In this document: positions 11,851-24,109 of the stretch, in pieces
Position numbering within the stretch: the first letter of the stretch is position 1
Layout of the letters: each line of letters opens with the position of its first letter
Assembly (NCBI GenBank): GCA_029718625.1
Contig: CM056376.1
Span: 122,661,080-122,725,079, forward strand
Length of the DNA: 64,000 nucleotides
Source of the DNA: Synaphobranchus kaupii
Taxonomy: Eukaryota; Chordata; Actinopteri; Anguilliformes; Synaphobranchidae
Reading direction: 5' to 3'
The notes under the pieces: generated by a model
What the model was told of the DNA's origin: nothing
Database searches by the model: none
The model's input: only the letters and a program-made list of their open reading frames with translations
Position numbers and translations under genes: made by a program

Positions 11851-14260
11851 GGAGGCCAGCAGAAAATTACAGCAGTCAAGGTGGGAGCGCGAAGCCTGAA
11901 TGAGAAGCCGGGTTGTGCAGACGCTGGGGAACAGGCAGATTTACCTGATGCTGAACAGGGCAGTTGGCCAGAGCATTTCAGTTGGTGGGGTTTCCCGTTT
12001 CATTGCGCAGGGGCAACCCCCTCGACTGATGCGGAACTGCTCGCAAAGATTACTTCTGCGACACAATGGGGTGCAGTGTGAAAAGAAGTGGCAGGCGACT
12101 GTCTAGCTCTCCTGCCTGAACTGGTGCAAAGTGTTTCAGAGATGAGACTGAGCCTTTGAATACAACTATCCAACATTGGGAGAAAAGTAAAAAAAAAAAA
12201 AAAAATGGGATGATAATTGTTTAAAACATTTTTTACACATTCTACTAATTCATGTTGTGGCAACCTCAGAGAGTAGCAGCATTTTAACTCTTGACCACCA
12301 AATATAAGACACACCAACATTTTGTATGCCCCCTATTGTCACCACAGTCAACACAGCAGTCCTGCTGAAAAGGCCCTTATCATCCCTACCCCATCTACAG
12401 TGCACGCACAAAGGAGAGATAGGGGAGAGAGCAGAGGATGAAATAGCTCTGATAAATGTAAGGAGCGGTCATGTTCTCCAGGGGAATCTGTGTTGTAGCA
12501 CCTGCTTTCTGCCACTAAAATGGACGACCCATATGTAGGTCTTTGTTAAGCCATCTAAAGGACAAATGATCTTCATTGAAGTCTATGTTATGCCTGCCCC
12601 TACTATCTGAGTATGAATAATGTCCTACTGAACAATAAATGACTGCTGCTTTCTCTAACATATGAATCAATGACTGGTCAGTTCTGTGCTCAACAGAATC
12701 TTCCATCTTAAAGACAATGCGGTGTGTTTATTTATATTTCTTTTTTTTTCAGTAATATCTCTCTAATTAGTGGTGATGCTACTAAGTTTGGCATACAAGA
12801 CTGGAGTTCGACGTGTGACAGCGTTTCCCTGAAAATACAATATGCCAAAACGTGTAGGCCTTTATTAAGCCAGATTGCAGATCTTACATACTGAAAGCAA
12901 TATATATCGTTTACTCCTCTCTCACACTTTGCTAATTGTGATGGGAACTCTAAAAGAGCTAGGCGATAATCTGGCACAAAAATTATAAATCAATAAATAA
13001 ATAAACAAACAAATGAATAAATAACAGCAGTAAGTTAATTGAGATATCAAGGTCAAATGTACACAATATTAATTTCCTTATATTCTGAAGACAGAGCTCA
13101 CAACATTATCCACCTCTCTCCTTTTCTCCACTGCGAGAGAGGGTAAGAGACCGAAGGCCGGGAGCAGGGGAAGAGATAGATGGAGAGAAAAGTGAGCAAA
13201 ACAGCAAGCAAGAGTGGCAGGAAACATTTGTGAGAGAGATAGAGAAAAAAAAACAGACAGATGGGTGTCACAGGAATCCCTGGGAGATGCTGACATTCCA
13301 CCAGCCGCCTGGGCCACAATCACTTCTGAAATGTACTTTTACTTCCAGGCTGGGCCACAGATCAAAGCCTGGTGCTGCATTCCAGCATGACTGAATCCAC
13401 CATGAAGGCTTTTAGGTTTTAACTAACGCTTTGTTGGCTTATACCCCTGTTTTACTCGCACACTGGCAGCATGCGGACAGTTGGGATTTTTCACTTTTAT
13501 GAAGAGAGAAAACATTTGTTTTTGTATTTTTCTGAATTGCTTTATCCTCAGATGTGCCCCAGTGATGGGGAGGCGCAAGCTATATTGACTGTACTGTTGA
13601 TTTTAATTGTTCTGGAATTTATGAATCCCACTCCTCATACAGGAAACAATGGAATGCAAATAGCCTCCGATACACAAAGCGGTTTTAGAGAAGCAATTGA
13701 CGCCACAGCAGCATTTCAACTTGGCAAAATGCGACAAACCCGGGTAATTAACATCCTCTCAGATAACTGCTGCTGCGAGTAGACCCATCTCTCGCACACA
13801 ACAAAACCTTTCAGATGGCTTCATTTAAATTAAAAGATAGGAAGTACACATTTCTGGCAAGCTGGGAGCCAAAAAACACATTTGCATACAAAATACTTTT
13901 GTATGCGAATATCCACTCGTGGCAACTTTTTGAATTTTGGAACATACTAATTTGTAGTATCGGTACATGTACTTATCAAAACATCTTGGCCTACTGTCAA
14001 GGAGTTATTTGTAAACTACCCAAACCTGGCAGGGAACCAGAGAACCGATAGCCCACTGAGCTTTAAATTTAATTCTTCTTGGGCTCCATGAAAAATAAAT
14101 AAATCCGCTGTGATAGAATTGTTGTGATTTTATCAGCGACAGACAGCAGATGCTGAAAATGCATTCCCAATCTAAGTTTTCATTTTTGACCTTTTCTGCT
14201 TTTTTTTGGCGGAGGACCGCTGTCCTACTATAGGCAAACCCAGCTGATAAGGAATCTCAC
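11851..14260. other. Non-coding block
   Basis: No gene is supported. I note an A-run at about 12188-12206, an AAAT-type run near 12990-13020 and a purine-rich GA stretch at 13120-13260. Two paragraphs near 12540-12720 and 12840-12980 share GTAGG(T/C)CTTTGTTAAGCC or GTAGGCCTTTATTAAGCC. They may be two relics of one unidentified repeat. Confidence 0.5.
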
Positions 14261-14425
14261 CTGTGTGCCGCTGCTCAGTGGGCTTCCTGTCCCTCCGTGG
14301 GAGGACAGGTCCGATTGGACGAGCTGGCCGGCTCCGGTGGAGGCCGCCCGCGTGGCCGCGGACGTGTCTCGTAATGAATCGGCATGTCTTCCGGCAGCAC
14401 GGGCCGACCTTAATCGCTGTCGGCG
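14261..14425 (-). CDS. Candidate single coding exon in CpG island (unidentified gene)
   Basis: The segment is 165 bp, very CpG-dense against AT-rich surroundings. On the minus strand it is open, begins after a CTGCCAG acceptor-like site and ends at an exact CAG|GTGAGA donor. It would encode 55 codons in phase 0 at both ends. The residues (ending SSHGGTGSPLSSGTQ) resemble nothing I recognise and are of low complexity. The plus strand is also open here and has a CAG|GTAACA donor-like site at 14432/14433. The strand, and indeed the exon status, are therefore uncertain: it may only be an unmethylated CpG island or an enhancer. Confidence 0.22.
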
Positions 14426-14661
14426 CTGGCAGGTAACAGATAAGCAGATTGATCTGAGGCTACCCCAGGGACCAGCCCAGGCAGGCCGTCGTTCATCACG
14501 CCTGCCAGCGGAATACATTTGTGGGGGGGACCCCCCTGGGGATACACTGATACAACCTGAGAGGAGTTGTGCCAAGTTCCTGTAAAAAAATACAATTATA
14601 AAATAAATGAATAAAAAGGAGGAAGGGTCCAGTGAGGGAATGGTGGTGTTATTGTAGTGAG

Positions 14662-14662
<1 letters not shown>

Positions 14663-14733
<71 letters not shown>
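14663..14733. repeat. (CA)n microsatellite
   Basis: An uninterrupted CA dinucleotide run of about 70 bp lies here. The long cysteine/valine frames on the opposite strand are artefacts of it. Confidence 0.98.
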
Positions 14734-14738
<5 letters not shown>

Positions 14739-15755
14739 ACCCATAAAATATATGTACTACTTGAAAAATAAATAGGCCATAAGTCTTTCACCCAACCACC
14801 CAGATAATATGTTTGGGAGCCAAGATAACATACTGTATTTGGAGGGTTGGGCTGGGGGTATCAACTGTGTCGAGTCCATGAGAACCCCATGACAATGATC
14901 GATGAAAATAGCTGACGACACATAGTCCTGTTTTCTCATTTATTTTAGTTTCTTCGCATCAATCTCCTAAACAATTGCAGTATATTCACATATTGATATA
15001 TTTGCATCTTGCATATCGCCTTCCGTTCCTCTCAGAAAAAGTGGGAAAACATTCTGGCAATCTACATCCTTTGAAAAGTCTCATTGAAAGGACAAATTTA
15101 TGTGCATAGCTTTTTGTTTATCCCCTTGCTGTAAGCGTACTAGTAAATTACATTGGCAGTCTATTGTAGGCTTATTTACCTTTGTTCAGTAAGAAGTAGG
15201 ATTGTGGCATTAAAGTAGGAAAACCCATTTCCTTTGAAGCAACCAGCTTTAATGACTCAGCATATGAACACAAAATACATTTTCTTTTTTATCCAAATGA
15301 TCAAAGGTCAATGTGGAAATTAATGGGGGGGGGGGGGGGGGGGGGGGATATAAGTCGAGGCTGGGAAATCCATATCCGTCTACATATTATACATTTTAAT
15401 TATATTTGATAATCCATTCTTTTTATCTTTGAAAAACCTTTATTTTTTAAAATTAATATACTTTGCTGGAAGGATTATGTGCACAATGTGTTTACTGTGC
15501 AGTATGGCAGTATGTGTCTGCTTTTGGTAAACAACTATACAGACAGGAACCAACTTTAGTCAGTGTCTTGTGAATGTCAACGATATTACATGACCACAAA
15601 ACGTATATGATCATAATAACAGAAGAGTCCAGTCATAAACAGCCTGGATTATAATTGCCTATGATCATTGCAGTGCCTATCGAGTACTGTGTATGGATAA
15701 TCTCTTTGTCAATTAAGCATGTTGCCATTCTTTAGCAGGCCATTATAGGTAATCT
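14734..15755. other. Non-coding block with a 23-G run
   Basis: No gene is supported. The notable item is 23 consecutive G at 15325-15347. The rest is AT-rich unique sequence. Confidence 0.6.
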
Positions 15756-16828
15756 TGTTACGACCCTGGAAATGGACTGGACCTAAATGCATGACTCGAA
15801 CACAGGAATGCCAAAACTCAATATTTTATTGTATGATCAGGGTAGTCCTGAGCATGGGGAGAAAGGCAAAAGGTGGTTAGAGTTCCAAGCCGGAACTGGG
15901 TGAGCAGACAGACAACAGAGCGTGTAGCTCTAATAAATTATGCTTCGACCAAACTCCTGAAGCATAGGGAGAACATAGATAACAGACAGTCCAGGTATGA
16001 GGCTGCGGGGGAGCAGTGGGAGCAGGAGAGGCCAGGGAAGGAGATGGAGATGAACAGCCAGTTTGGTGGAGCAGGGGATGAGCGGGAGCGGGAGCAGTAG
16101 TGCAGGATAGTGGAGCGGGGTCCGGGCAGGACGCAGGCATGGCAGCAGGGCAGCGGCAGTAGCGGCACAGCAGCAGCAGGGCGGCAGCAGCGACAGCAGA
16201 GGCAGGAGCGACAGCACATCAGCAGCAACCGCAACACTGGCAGTAAGCGGGCACCGGAGTGGAGGAACAGGAGCCCAGGCTGCATGCACACCCGTCAGGT
16301 GGAAGGCAGGGAAACCGCAACACAGGCAGGGATAACAGACGACTGCAGGCTGGCAAACTGAAGCAGACAAAGTTAGTATAGCGAGACAGGAACAATGAAC
16401 AGCGGGAAATGCCGTTCCAGACAGGAGCAGACTTCGACTAGGCAGAATAGCAAGGCGGGTTAACGCCGGCACAGAACAAGACTTTAGTGTTACAAACTAG
16501 ACTGGATACTAGGACTCAAGACAGGACCAGAGGTTTCAGACAAAGAGCATTAACGAACTGGCCCAGGACCGAGAACACCGGGTGACTAAATGCAAACATG
16601 AATTGGTATCAATTAGGTGCCGCGTGCAAATGTATGCGAGAGTGATTAACAGAGCGGAGAGTGTGGAATGCACGCGAAACGGGGAAATGGGATAGGCACA
16701 AGAGTGACACAAATAGGAAACCACGCCCAACCTGCAGCAAGGGGGAAAACGGACTATGGAGAGATGAACATGAGACAGGGGGAAAGGGAAAACACGGGGA
16801 ACAATTGGACGGGAGTGAGAACATCACA
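15756..16828 (-). mobile_element. Solo LTR (Ty3/Gypsy, self-priming type), minus strand
   Basis: This is a 1073-bp LTR. On the minus strand it starts TGTGATGTTC at 16828 and ends CGTAACA at 15756. Perfect 5-bp direct repeats AATCT flank it (15751-15755 and 16829-16833). U3 shares GTGTTTTCCCTTT, the GCTGCAGGTTGGGCGT block and other blocks with the element at 42787. The minus strand has GCCAGTTCGTT at 16552-16562, identical to the self-priming 11-mer of the intact element, with an ATTTAGT TATA-like box upstream. Its downstream half has a GC-rich CAG/CGG-type stretch (about 16080-16260) that the other LTRs lack. No internal coding region remains. Confidence 0.92.
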
Positions 16829-16833
16829 AATCT

Positions 16834-17971
16834 TAGGTTAATATTCTGCTTTTGCACCATGATGCAGTGGTAAGGATCCAGGTTGAGGAAGTTAATCTGA
16901 TAATTGCCTGTTTCAGCATTGGTGACGGAAATTGACACTTTTCTCAATGGAATGCATACATGGCATCTTAACATATGTAATAAACTTTGGCTTCATTTTG
17001 AATCATTCTTAGAAAGGCTGTGGTACTAAAGTAGGCCTAGAGTGGTGCAAGAGTGCTGTCACATGTCCATTTCCCTGAGTCCACTGGCATCCCACCACTT
17101 CTGAGATGTTAATCTTCTCCTTTGAAGCCCTGAAAAGACCCATCACTATGGTCTTCCAGTACTTTCAACAAGAGGTGATGCAGAGGGTAGAGTCTTGCCG
17201 ATTCACCCATCCACTCTAAGGGTTCAAGTGCCCCTCAGAATCACTGTTTCTTTTTTGCAGAAAGTGTTTCCATTGGCCTGGCTGGTGATCTCATGTAAAA
17301 TATATAACACTGAGTTTTACTTTTTACACTTTTCAGATGGCAGGGGCAGAACTCACACAGCACAAAGCTTATTTCTGTCGCCCTAATCAAAGCTGTCAGC
17401 CCCACCATAGTCACACATCAGATTTAATCACGTCTAATAAAATGTCTCATCACAGGCAATGACTCAGAACCTTGCCTTGCTAATATTATTTTACAGCTCT
17501 ACAAGACATAGGTTTAGGCTCAGAGACAACAATTTTCCAGATGGAAATGAAAAACAACAGTTGACTAATGATGAACTGCGAAATTCTGAATTCACTTGAA
17601 ATGTAATTTTTCAGAATTGTAAAAGAAAAAAAAATTAAAAAGAAAAATTGTTAAAATAAAACGCTATCATGGGACTGAAGATGGTGTCCCAGGAATACAG
17701 AATATTTTCTGTTTGCAAAAAAAAAAAGGAATAAATATCCAAAGCAACTAATAATTCACCATTATCAGGCTTTAATAAAAGTACACATTTTATTTGGGGT
17801 GGTAAGTCTGCCTGGTGGACCTAGCAGCTATGTTTGACCACATGATTGAGTGGCATGGTGCTGATGATCAGTGTTCCAGACATGATTGGGAAAAATAGCT
17901 GTTGAGGCAATTGTGAATAAGGATCATCTAAATACAGAACATCGTAACTCATGATACTACTGCCACCAGCT
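16834..17971. other. Non-coding block
   Basis: No gene or clear repeat is supported. Short A-rich runs occur near 17625-17650 and 17718-17730. Confidence 0.55.
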
Positions 17972-18111
17972 ACAGGCATGCATGAAGCAAAAATGTGGAA
18001 ATGAATGTCTCTCTGTAACAATGTCAGTGTTAGCTAGACTGTTGTGATATACATATAGCCTACACTACAGTCCTTCATCTGTCACACAGGAGTAAATAAA
18101 TACATAAATAT

Positions 18112-18350
18112 GCTTTATCTATCTATCTCTCGCTAGCTATAAATAGAGTGCTAGCTACCTAGCAAGCTAACAAGAGAGATAGATAGACAGCGATCTATCT
18201 AACACTCTCACTAGCTATCGATCTATCTAGAACTCTCGCTGGCTATCTAGCGCTCTATGTAGCTTGCGAGATAAAGCGAGAGATAACTAGATAGATAGGG
18301 CTAGCTAGCTATCTCTGTCGCTAGCAAGCTGTATATTTCACTAGCAAATA
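18112..18350. repeat. CTAG/ATCT-rich low-complexity block
   Basis: The block is built almost wholly from variants of CTATCT, GCTAGC, CTAGCTA and AGATAGATAG in both orientations, so it is highly self-complementary. Copies of ACAGGAGTAAATAAATACAT flank it in direct orientation (about 18086 and 18355), which suggests duplication of a segment around it. Confidence 0.85.
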
Positions 18351-18376
18351 CATACACAGGAGTAAATAAATACATA

Positions 18377-18503
18377 TTGGGTTTGTTTCCCAGACATGGA
18401 TTACACCTAATCCTAGACTAAATACTTTTTCAATGGAAATCTTCATTTAATTTTTCTTTTTGTCTAGGAATAGGCCTAATCCTTGTCTGGGAAACTGGCC
18501 CAT
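18377..18503. mobile_element. Small palindromic MITE (TTTCCCAGACA type)
   Basis: The left end carries TTTCCCAGACATGGATTA and CCTAATCCTAGACTA. The right end carries TCTAGGAATAGGCCTAATCC and TTGTCTGGGAAACTGGCCC, so the two halves are inverted repeats around a centre near 18440. This is a short fish repeat that I know to be common. It lies inside the larger foldback element and is therefore nested. Confidence 0.8.
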
Positions 18504-18632
18504 TATGTATTTATTTAATACTGTGTGTTACAGAGGACTAACTGTAGGCTATATGTAGCTAATCACAATAGTCTAGCATTTACATTGTTACAGAGAGACA
18601 TTCATTTCCACAAATGTGTCTCAGCATGCAAC

Positions 18633-19902
18633 TATTGATGCTCTGATACGACCATAGAGAGTGCAGTGGACACAATGCGTTAGATTCCAGTACTTCCATT
18701 CGCACAGATGGACAACAATTATGTCCAATCAGGGACGAGATGGCCGGTACCTACCCTTTCTGGTTTACGGGAAATTATTTTTTGTTTTACTTTTTGCTGT
18801 TGTGTTCTCTAGGTTGAGTGTGTTTCATGAAATGTTGTGTTTTCTTAGCTGTAAATGTGTTTAGTGACATGTTATACTTTTGGGTTTGTTATTTTGTTTT
18901 GTGAAATGTGTTTGCATTTCTAAGTTGTTATTATGTTTTCAGAGTTGTTCATTTGCCTTGCCCTTCATGGCCGCTGTGGTTTGAAAGCACCTGTGATGAA
19001 TTTAAATTTATGAGAAACATCATGGCATTTTGGAAAGTTGCTTGTGTTGCTCTGTCAAGAGCACCTGCTAAATGCCTATACTGTAATTAAATGCATCTAA
19101 ATTACATATTTTATACCATGGAAACGAACAAGTATACTGCAAAACATACAAGTTAGCGTCCCCAAACGTAGGACAGTCCAGCCAGTAAAAAATACCTTTA
19201 TAGACCCGTCTTTGCTGAAAAATTGAGGTGCATGCACTAATAGCATAATGAAATATGAAACGGTAACAACCAAACAGAAGTGTCTTTTTAAATATATGCA
19301 TGAAGGAGTTATTTTTGAGTGATTCTTTCTCAGCCATCGAGAAGCTCGACGCAAAAGATGGTGATTCTTTAATAGAGTTCTGAGAACTTGGATGAAGCCG
19401 GTCCGGGGGGACGATTACCAAAACGAAAATGCGCCATCCAGCTCTGCCACGAAAATGGAGAGAAAGCCCCGGGCATAATTTCGTTTCAAGATGAGGTGCA
19501 GCTATAAACTGATAATATCGGAGCTCCTGTTTTCACATATTGGTACGAATGGCATTTCTTTCCCCCTTTCCTCATTCCATTCAATCTAAACTAGGAGAAG
19601 GCAGATTTAGATATGGATAAAAAAAATCACCCTTTTCCACCCTTCCTGACTATGTGATCTAATATCGATATGAAGGCTTCTGATATGTAGATGATTGTGT
19701 GAGACGTGGCTTCATTTTTCCAGGGTTGTGCTGCTGTGTGCTGTGCTCCCTGTGGATAAGGATGTCAGGAGAGGAGTTGGTATTCACAGCATGGGTCTCA
19801 AGACCGACTGATTAAAACTATTCCAATCCTGCAACTGCAGAAATTGTGGCTGCTCTTTGTTCAGCAGCATATATGTTTGTGTGCATGCGTTTGTGCGTGT
19901 GC

Positions 19903-19906
<4 letters not shown>
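18633..19906. other. Non-coding block with SINE tail
   Basis: No gene is supported. At about 19050-19095 the sequence AGAGCACCTGCTAAATGCC then TGTAATTAAATG matches the 3' tail of the SINE at 36.4 kb in forward orientation. It is probably a 3'-only relic. Confidence 0.5.

Positions 19907-19954
<48 letters not shown>
19907..19954. repeat. (TG)n microsatellite
   Basis: A TG run of about 47 bp lies here, preceded by an interrupted TG-rich stretch from 19870. Confidence 0.97.
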
Positions 19955-19956
<2 letters not shown>

Positions 19957-21359
19957 CTGCTGCATGAGTATTCGTTCCTGCCTGTGCAGTAGGGCTCCCC
20001 ACCAGTGGTCAGACCGGTGGACAGCAAACATGACAATATCTCCTGTGAGGACTACTTGTGGAATGTAAAATAAATAAATAAACAAACATCGGTTCGCCCG
20101 CTTAATGTTCCTTTACTGTACGACATGGATTACATTTTTGTGACCCTCACATATAGCAGATTCAACATGACACGCGAGAAGGCTGTCTGTCTGTACACAA
20201 AATCATATGAGTTCTGTGCGCCACGAGAATTTCAAAAAAGCAACGCAGACGGCGGGCGAAAAAGGACGGATGGGCAGTCCTTTCTTTTTCCTTTCTTGGC
20301 GAAGGGTGCAGAAGGGCCCTTTACATTTCACAGGGGTTCTGTGCCTCGGTAACCCTTGTGCGTATAAACACAACATGACAGAGTAGCAGAGTGTGAGTGA
20401 CACAGAGTCCCACATGACACTGGGGGGGGGGGGCACGTCACACAGAGAATACAAGCCTCAAAGGGAATCATCTACATTTTCTTTCCTTCTCTTTTCAAAT
20501 GCAACATCTTGCAACAGAGGTGAAGCCAGTGAGGAATCCGGCTTGCTATGTCGTGCTACATTCTGTATCTTTTCCCTTTTGCAATGCCAATTATTTATGA
20601 ATAACCTGTATAATCTCTTTTTGATGTCCATTATTCTACATTGTGACTGGATTCTCATTACGCTAATGAACACCGTACGTGCTCTTAATTGAACCGCTCA
20701 CTCCTGCTTATGCAACGCATTGTATCAGCAGAGGCCTGGCTCCACACATGAGAAGTAGATTGGAGGTGTTATGCACTGGGATGCCAGGTAAATCCATATG
20801 CCAATTTATGGGTGGGCACGGTATACCCATTTTTTGGTGATTATTCACAGTTGGTAAGCAGGAAGATGAAGAAACACAGGAGCAATTTGGAAAAAAAAAT
20901 TTGGGAAACATGGGCAGGATTGGAATATGGGTATGAGAGTAACTTAGCTTTTTATATTTAAAATATTTCATTGATATCCAAATGTCATGAGGCATTGTAA
21001 CAAGCACTTTTTTTTAGTTTTAAAATGGATGTGCAATGAGCAGCCATTGCCTTAGTGCAACAAATTAACATACTCCTACCACTAAGCTTTTTTTTTCCCT
21101 TTATTGCATCTTATTCCATTATAATTTAATGATGTCCCTAGTGGTTAAACACTGTACAGTACTGTGTGTGCCTGCATGTATGTGTGGCGTTTTCAGGACT
21201 TTGTTATGCCTTTGGATATGGCCAAAATGGTATTCAGTGGATTAAAACTAGGAACATATTCAGAATTAGTCCATGAATTACAAGTCTATTTAACTTTTAT
21301 TTTCTTACCAGTGCTATGCCACCCTCACCCCCACATGTGGAGTACTGCAGCTAAAGGTT
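19955..21359. other. Non-coding block
   Basis: No gene is supported. A 12-G run lies at 20422-20433. The remaining frames are short and overlapping. Confidence 0.55.
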
Positions 21360-21500
21360 TTGAGCTCCTCTGATGCAATTTCCAGCAAGCCGCTGATGAT
21401 TTATTAGTTGAATCAGGTGTTGTAGTGCTGGGCTAAAACAAAAACCTGCACCCACACCGGTCCTTTTTGGATAAGATTTGAGTGACACCCTGATCTAGAC
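21360..21500. mobile_element. Probable hAT-type MITE fragment
   Basis: The text TTGAATCAGGTGTTGTAGTG, CTGGGCTAAAACAAAAACC, TGCACCCACACCGG and GATAAGATTTGAG follows in order the pattern of a widespread vertebrate non-autonomous hAT repeat. The left end is not resolved, so this is a resemblance call. Confidence 0.45.
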
Positions 21501-23883
21501 AATGTTCTAATGTTAGCAAGAAGCAAACTAAAGCTAAGTTTGGTAGCTACCCAACTGTTATGTTTATATTGGTGGCCCATCAATGGTCAATCACTTGATT
21601 GAGCCATGTCACAATGGAGAGGTCACACTACTGCTATGCTTTTAAAATATATATAAGATGTGAATTCACGGACAATCTAGGTATTTGACTTAGTTAATGA
21701 ACAGACATAATTTAAAAAAAATCACAAGTAACAAACCATTTTTTTCAATAGTTCCATATAATTTGATCTACTTTCAAAAATGTTAAGATTATGTTAATAA
21801 ATTACTCATATAAGGCTTGCACACATCTTGACCACAAATCATTCATGACAAAGCTAAAGCTATAAGGCCCAGCCTACACCCTTATAGAAAAAGAATATAC
21901 TGCAGTATATTGTAAATATATCTAAATTATCATTACAATATATTTAACATACAGTATACTGCAGTATATTACATTTCCATATGGGCACAAATTACTTTAC
22001 TATCTGAGCCACTCTAAATTCTGAGTCCAAATTTGGGTGAACTTTACATAATCGCAGCATATCTAACATCATACACAATACAAAATATACATGTGGGATG
22101 AGAAAGCCATTTGCTTTGCGAGAATGGAAATATATCCTCACAGACGAAGGATAGGGGACCAAGGAAGTTAAACCATAAGTAATGGTTTCAGGTTGTCCCT
22201 GTCTTAACCCACTGTCCTTGACTGCGCCACGCTTCAATTTTAGGCCTTTTCAGTATTGTTTATGTGCCAAATAATACTGCAGAATTTGCTCTGCGCTGCA
22301 ATCTGTCATAGAAAAGAAGAAGAAGACGGGAAAAAAAGTATTGTACAAGAAAGGTTGATAGGCACAGTATTGCGCTTATGGCCATTTCTCATCCAGTAGA
22401 ACTGACTGGGCAGAAGGACGACGGTGGCCTGAAGTCACTTGCTGTGACATTTTTAATTACTTTGCGCTCTCTGTGTAGATAGCGAAGAAAATGAGCAACC
22501 GACAACGTTCTGAAGCACATAATTATCTGCGCAGTACGCTGATTGTAAGAGTCCTCTGTGATATGTCAAAATGACACATTTCTCATGGGAGATGCTGAAC
22601 CCAACCGGAGTGTCACCGTCCAAAAACAAAATTATGGAGCTTGGGTTGTCAGCAAATGGTTTTGTTGAGAGGGAGGTCTGCTCATGCATGCCACTTCAGT
22701 CAGTCCAACAGATTTTAAGCAACAGATGGATAATTAACAGATAAGATGATTAGTTTTATGTGAGCATGTCTAACACCTAACATTTTGCTTGGAGTGCAAT
22801 TAATATTGGCTTTATAATTAGATGTGATACATTCAAAAAGGTTATTACTGTTTGTACAGTACACATTGCTTGTTAGAATAGTGTTTATATTGTTTATTAA
22901 GCACATAAAAAGAAAGAGGGAAACCTCAAATGGTAACTCTGGCAGGAAGCAACCTTTTTGCTTCAATGCATGGCAAAATGGGTCACTGCTCACTGCACTG
23001 ATTGCCAGTTCAGTCAGGAAATGGAATTCACAAGATACCTGGTTAAATAGTGTCTGGAAACAACCTATAGTTATACAGTTATATAGCCTTACCTGATATT
23101 ATTTACATCATAACTCAGTATTTGCACATGGGTACAGAATATAGTAGAAGTTAGCATGAAATTATATCCCTGCACTGATGTGCAGTCCCCCTGCAATTCT
23201 GGTACATTAAATAATCTGCAGCCAAATTAAATTACACAAACCAGTGCTACAAAGCGGCTATTTCTTTTGGAGACATCAATGCTTTGCTGGACCATGCCTG
23301 TTAAATCCAATCTTGTCAAATAATATTTCTCATGAGGAGTTCAGAGGCAGAATTGAAAGGTTGTATACAAGACACCTTTTCCAGCTCCAGATCACTGTAA
23401 TACGTAAGCATTACTGTGCATTACCCATGGCTTCAGCTAGCACTGATGCATCAGTCAAAACACGCTTAGGCCACGTAAACAGCATGGTGAGCTTGGCCTA
23501 GCTAAAGCAAATGCCAAGGGCTCTACAATATACAGTATAAGTTGCACTGGACAGAGATTAAATCAAGGGTTGGGGCAAGCAGCCAAAAATGTCATGAATT
23601 GAAGCACAATGGAAGGGTTTAAAATCTTCCTAAAAAGGCAGTGATGCAAGTGCTGAGATATTAAGATTATTTTATTTGTGTGCACATGTCCCATGTTTGC
23701 AGTAAGTCTACAAATGGTCATCGTAGCTTGTGCAAAGTTTCATACATTTAACAAATGTGAGGCTTTTCTATCCAGCATGAATCCCACGGAGAGTGTTAGT
23801 GAACAAGCTGGTTTAATTGGACTGGGTGTATGTGGTCTATTTTTCTTGACTGTTGCGCCACCACACCACACAAAGGGTTATGT
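21501..23883. other. Non-coding block with paired palindromes
   Basis: No gene is supported. Two PstI-centred palindromes (AATATACTGCAGTATATT at 21894-21911 and a near copy at 21953-21970) sit in an AT-rich dyad. The remaining sequence is unique and AT-rich. Confidence 0.55.
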
Positions 23884-23940
23884 ATTACATTACATCACAA
23901 TCACTTAGCTAATGCTCTTAACCGGAGCAACTGTCAAAAG
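23884..23940 (-). repeat. SINE 3'-tail relic
   Basis: The segment TTACATTACATCACAATCAC, CTTAGCTAATGCTCTTAACC and GGAGCAACTGTC is a degraded reverse complement of the SINE tail (…AGAGCGTCTGCTAAATG…). Only the tail survives. Confidence 0.6.
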
Positions 23941-24109
23941 TGGAGAACATCATCGCTTGCCAAGAAGGCACACAAGGCCCATTTATATTAAGTAAAAGTA
24001 GACAAAACAGCATAAAACACAGTAAGCAAGTTACATACGTTTGTAAAAAAAAAAACGCAATGGCTGAACTTTAAAAGTAACTGAAAATTAATTTAGCATT
24101 TAAGAATAC

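Larger units (their letters stand above)
17972..18632. mobile_element. Foldback (inverted-repeat) element with composite centre
   Basis: The left segment 17994-18023 and the right segment 18583-18612 are perfect reverse complements over 30 nt. Imperfect pairing continues on both sides: TATAGCCTACA at about 18053 against TGTAGGCTATA at about 18543, and AAATAAATACATA against TATGTATTTATTT. The arms are about 130 bp. The centre holds a CTAG/GATA-rich block and a smaller nested MITE. No coding region is present. It resembles a foldback-type DNA transposon with its ends not exactly placed. Confidence 0.8.

Noticed and set aside
14640..14791. Cys/Val-rich and His/Thr-rich peptides at 14.7, 19.9, 29.8, 38.6 and 49.5 kb
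   Set aside because: They are CA/TG microsatellite artefacts.
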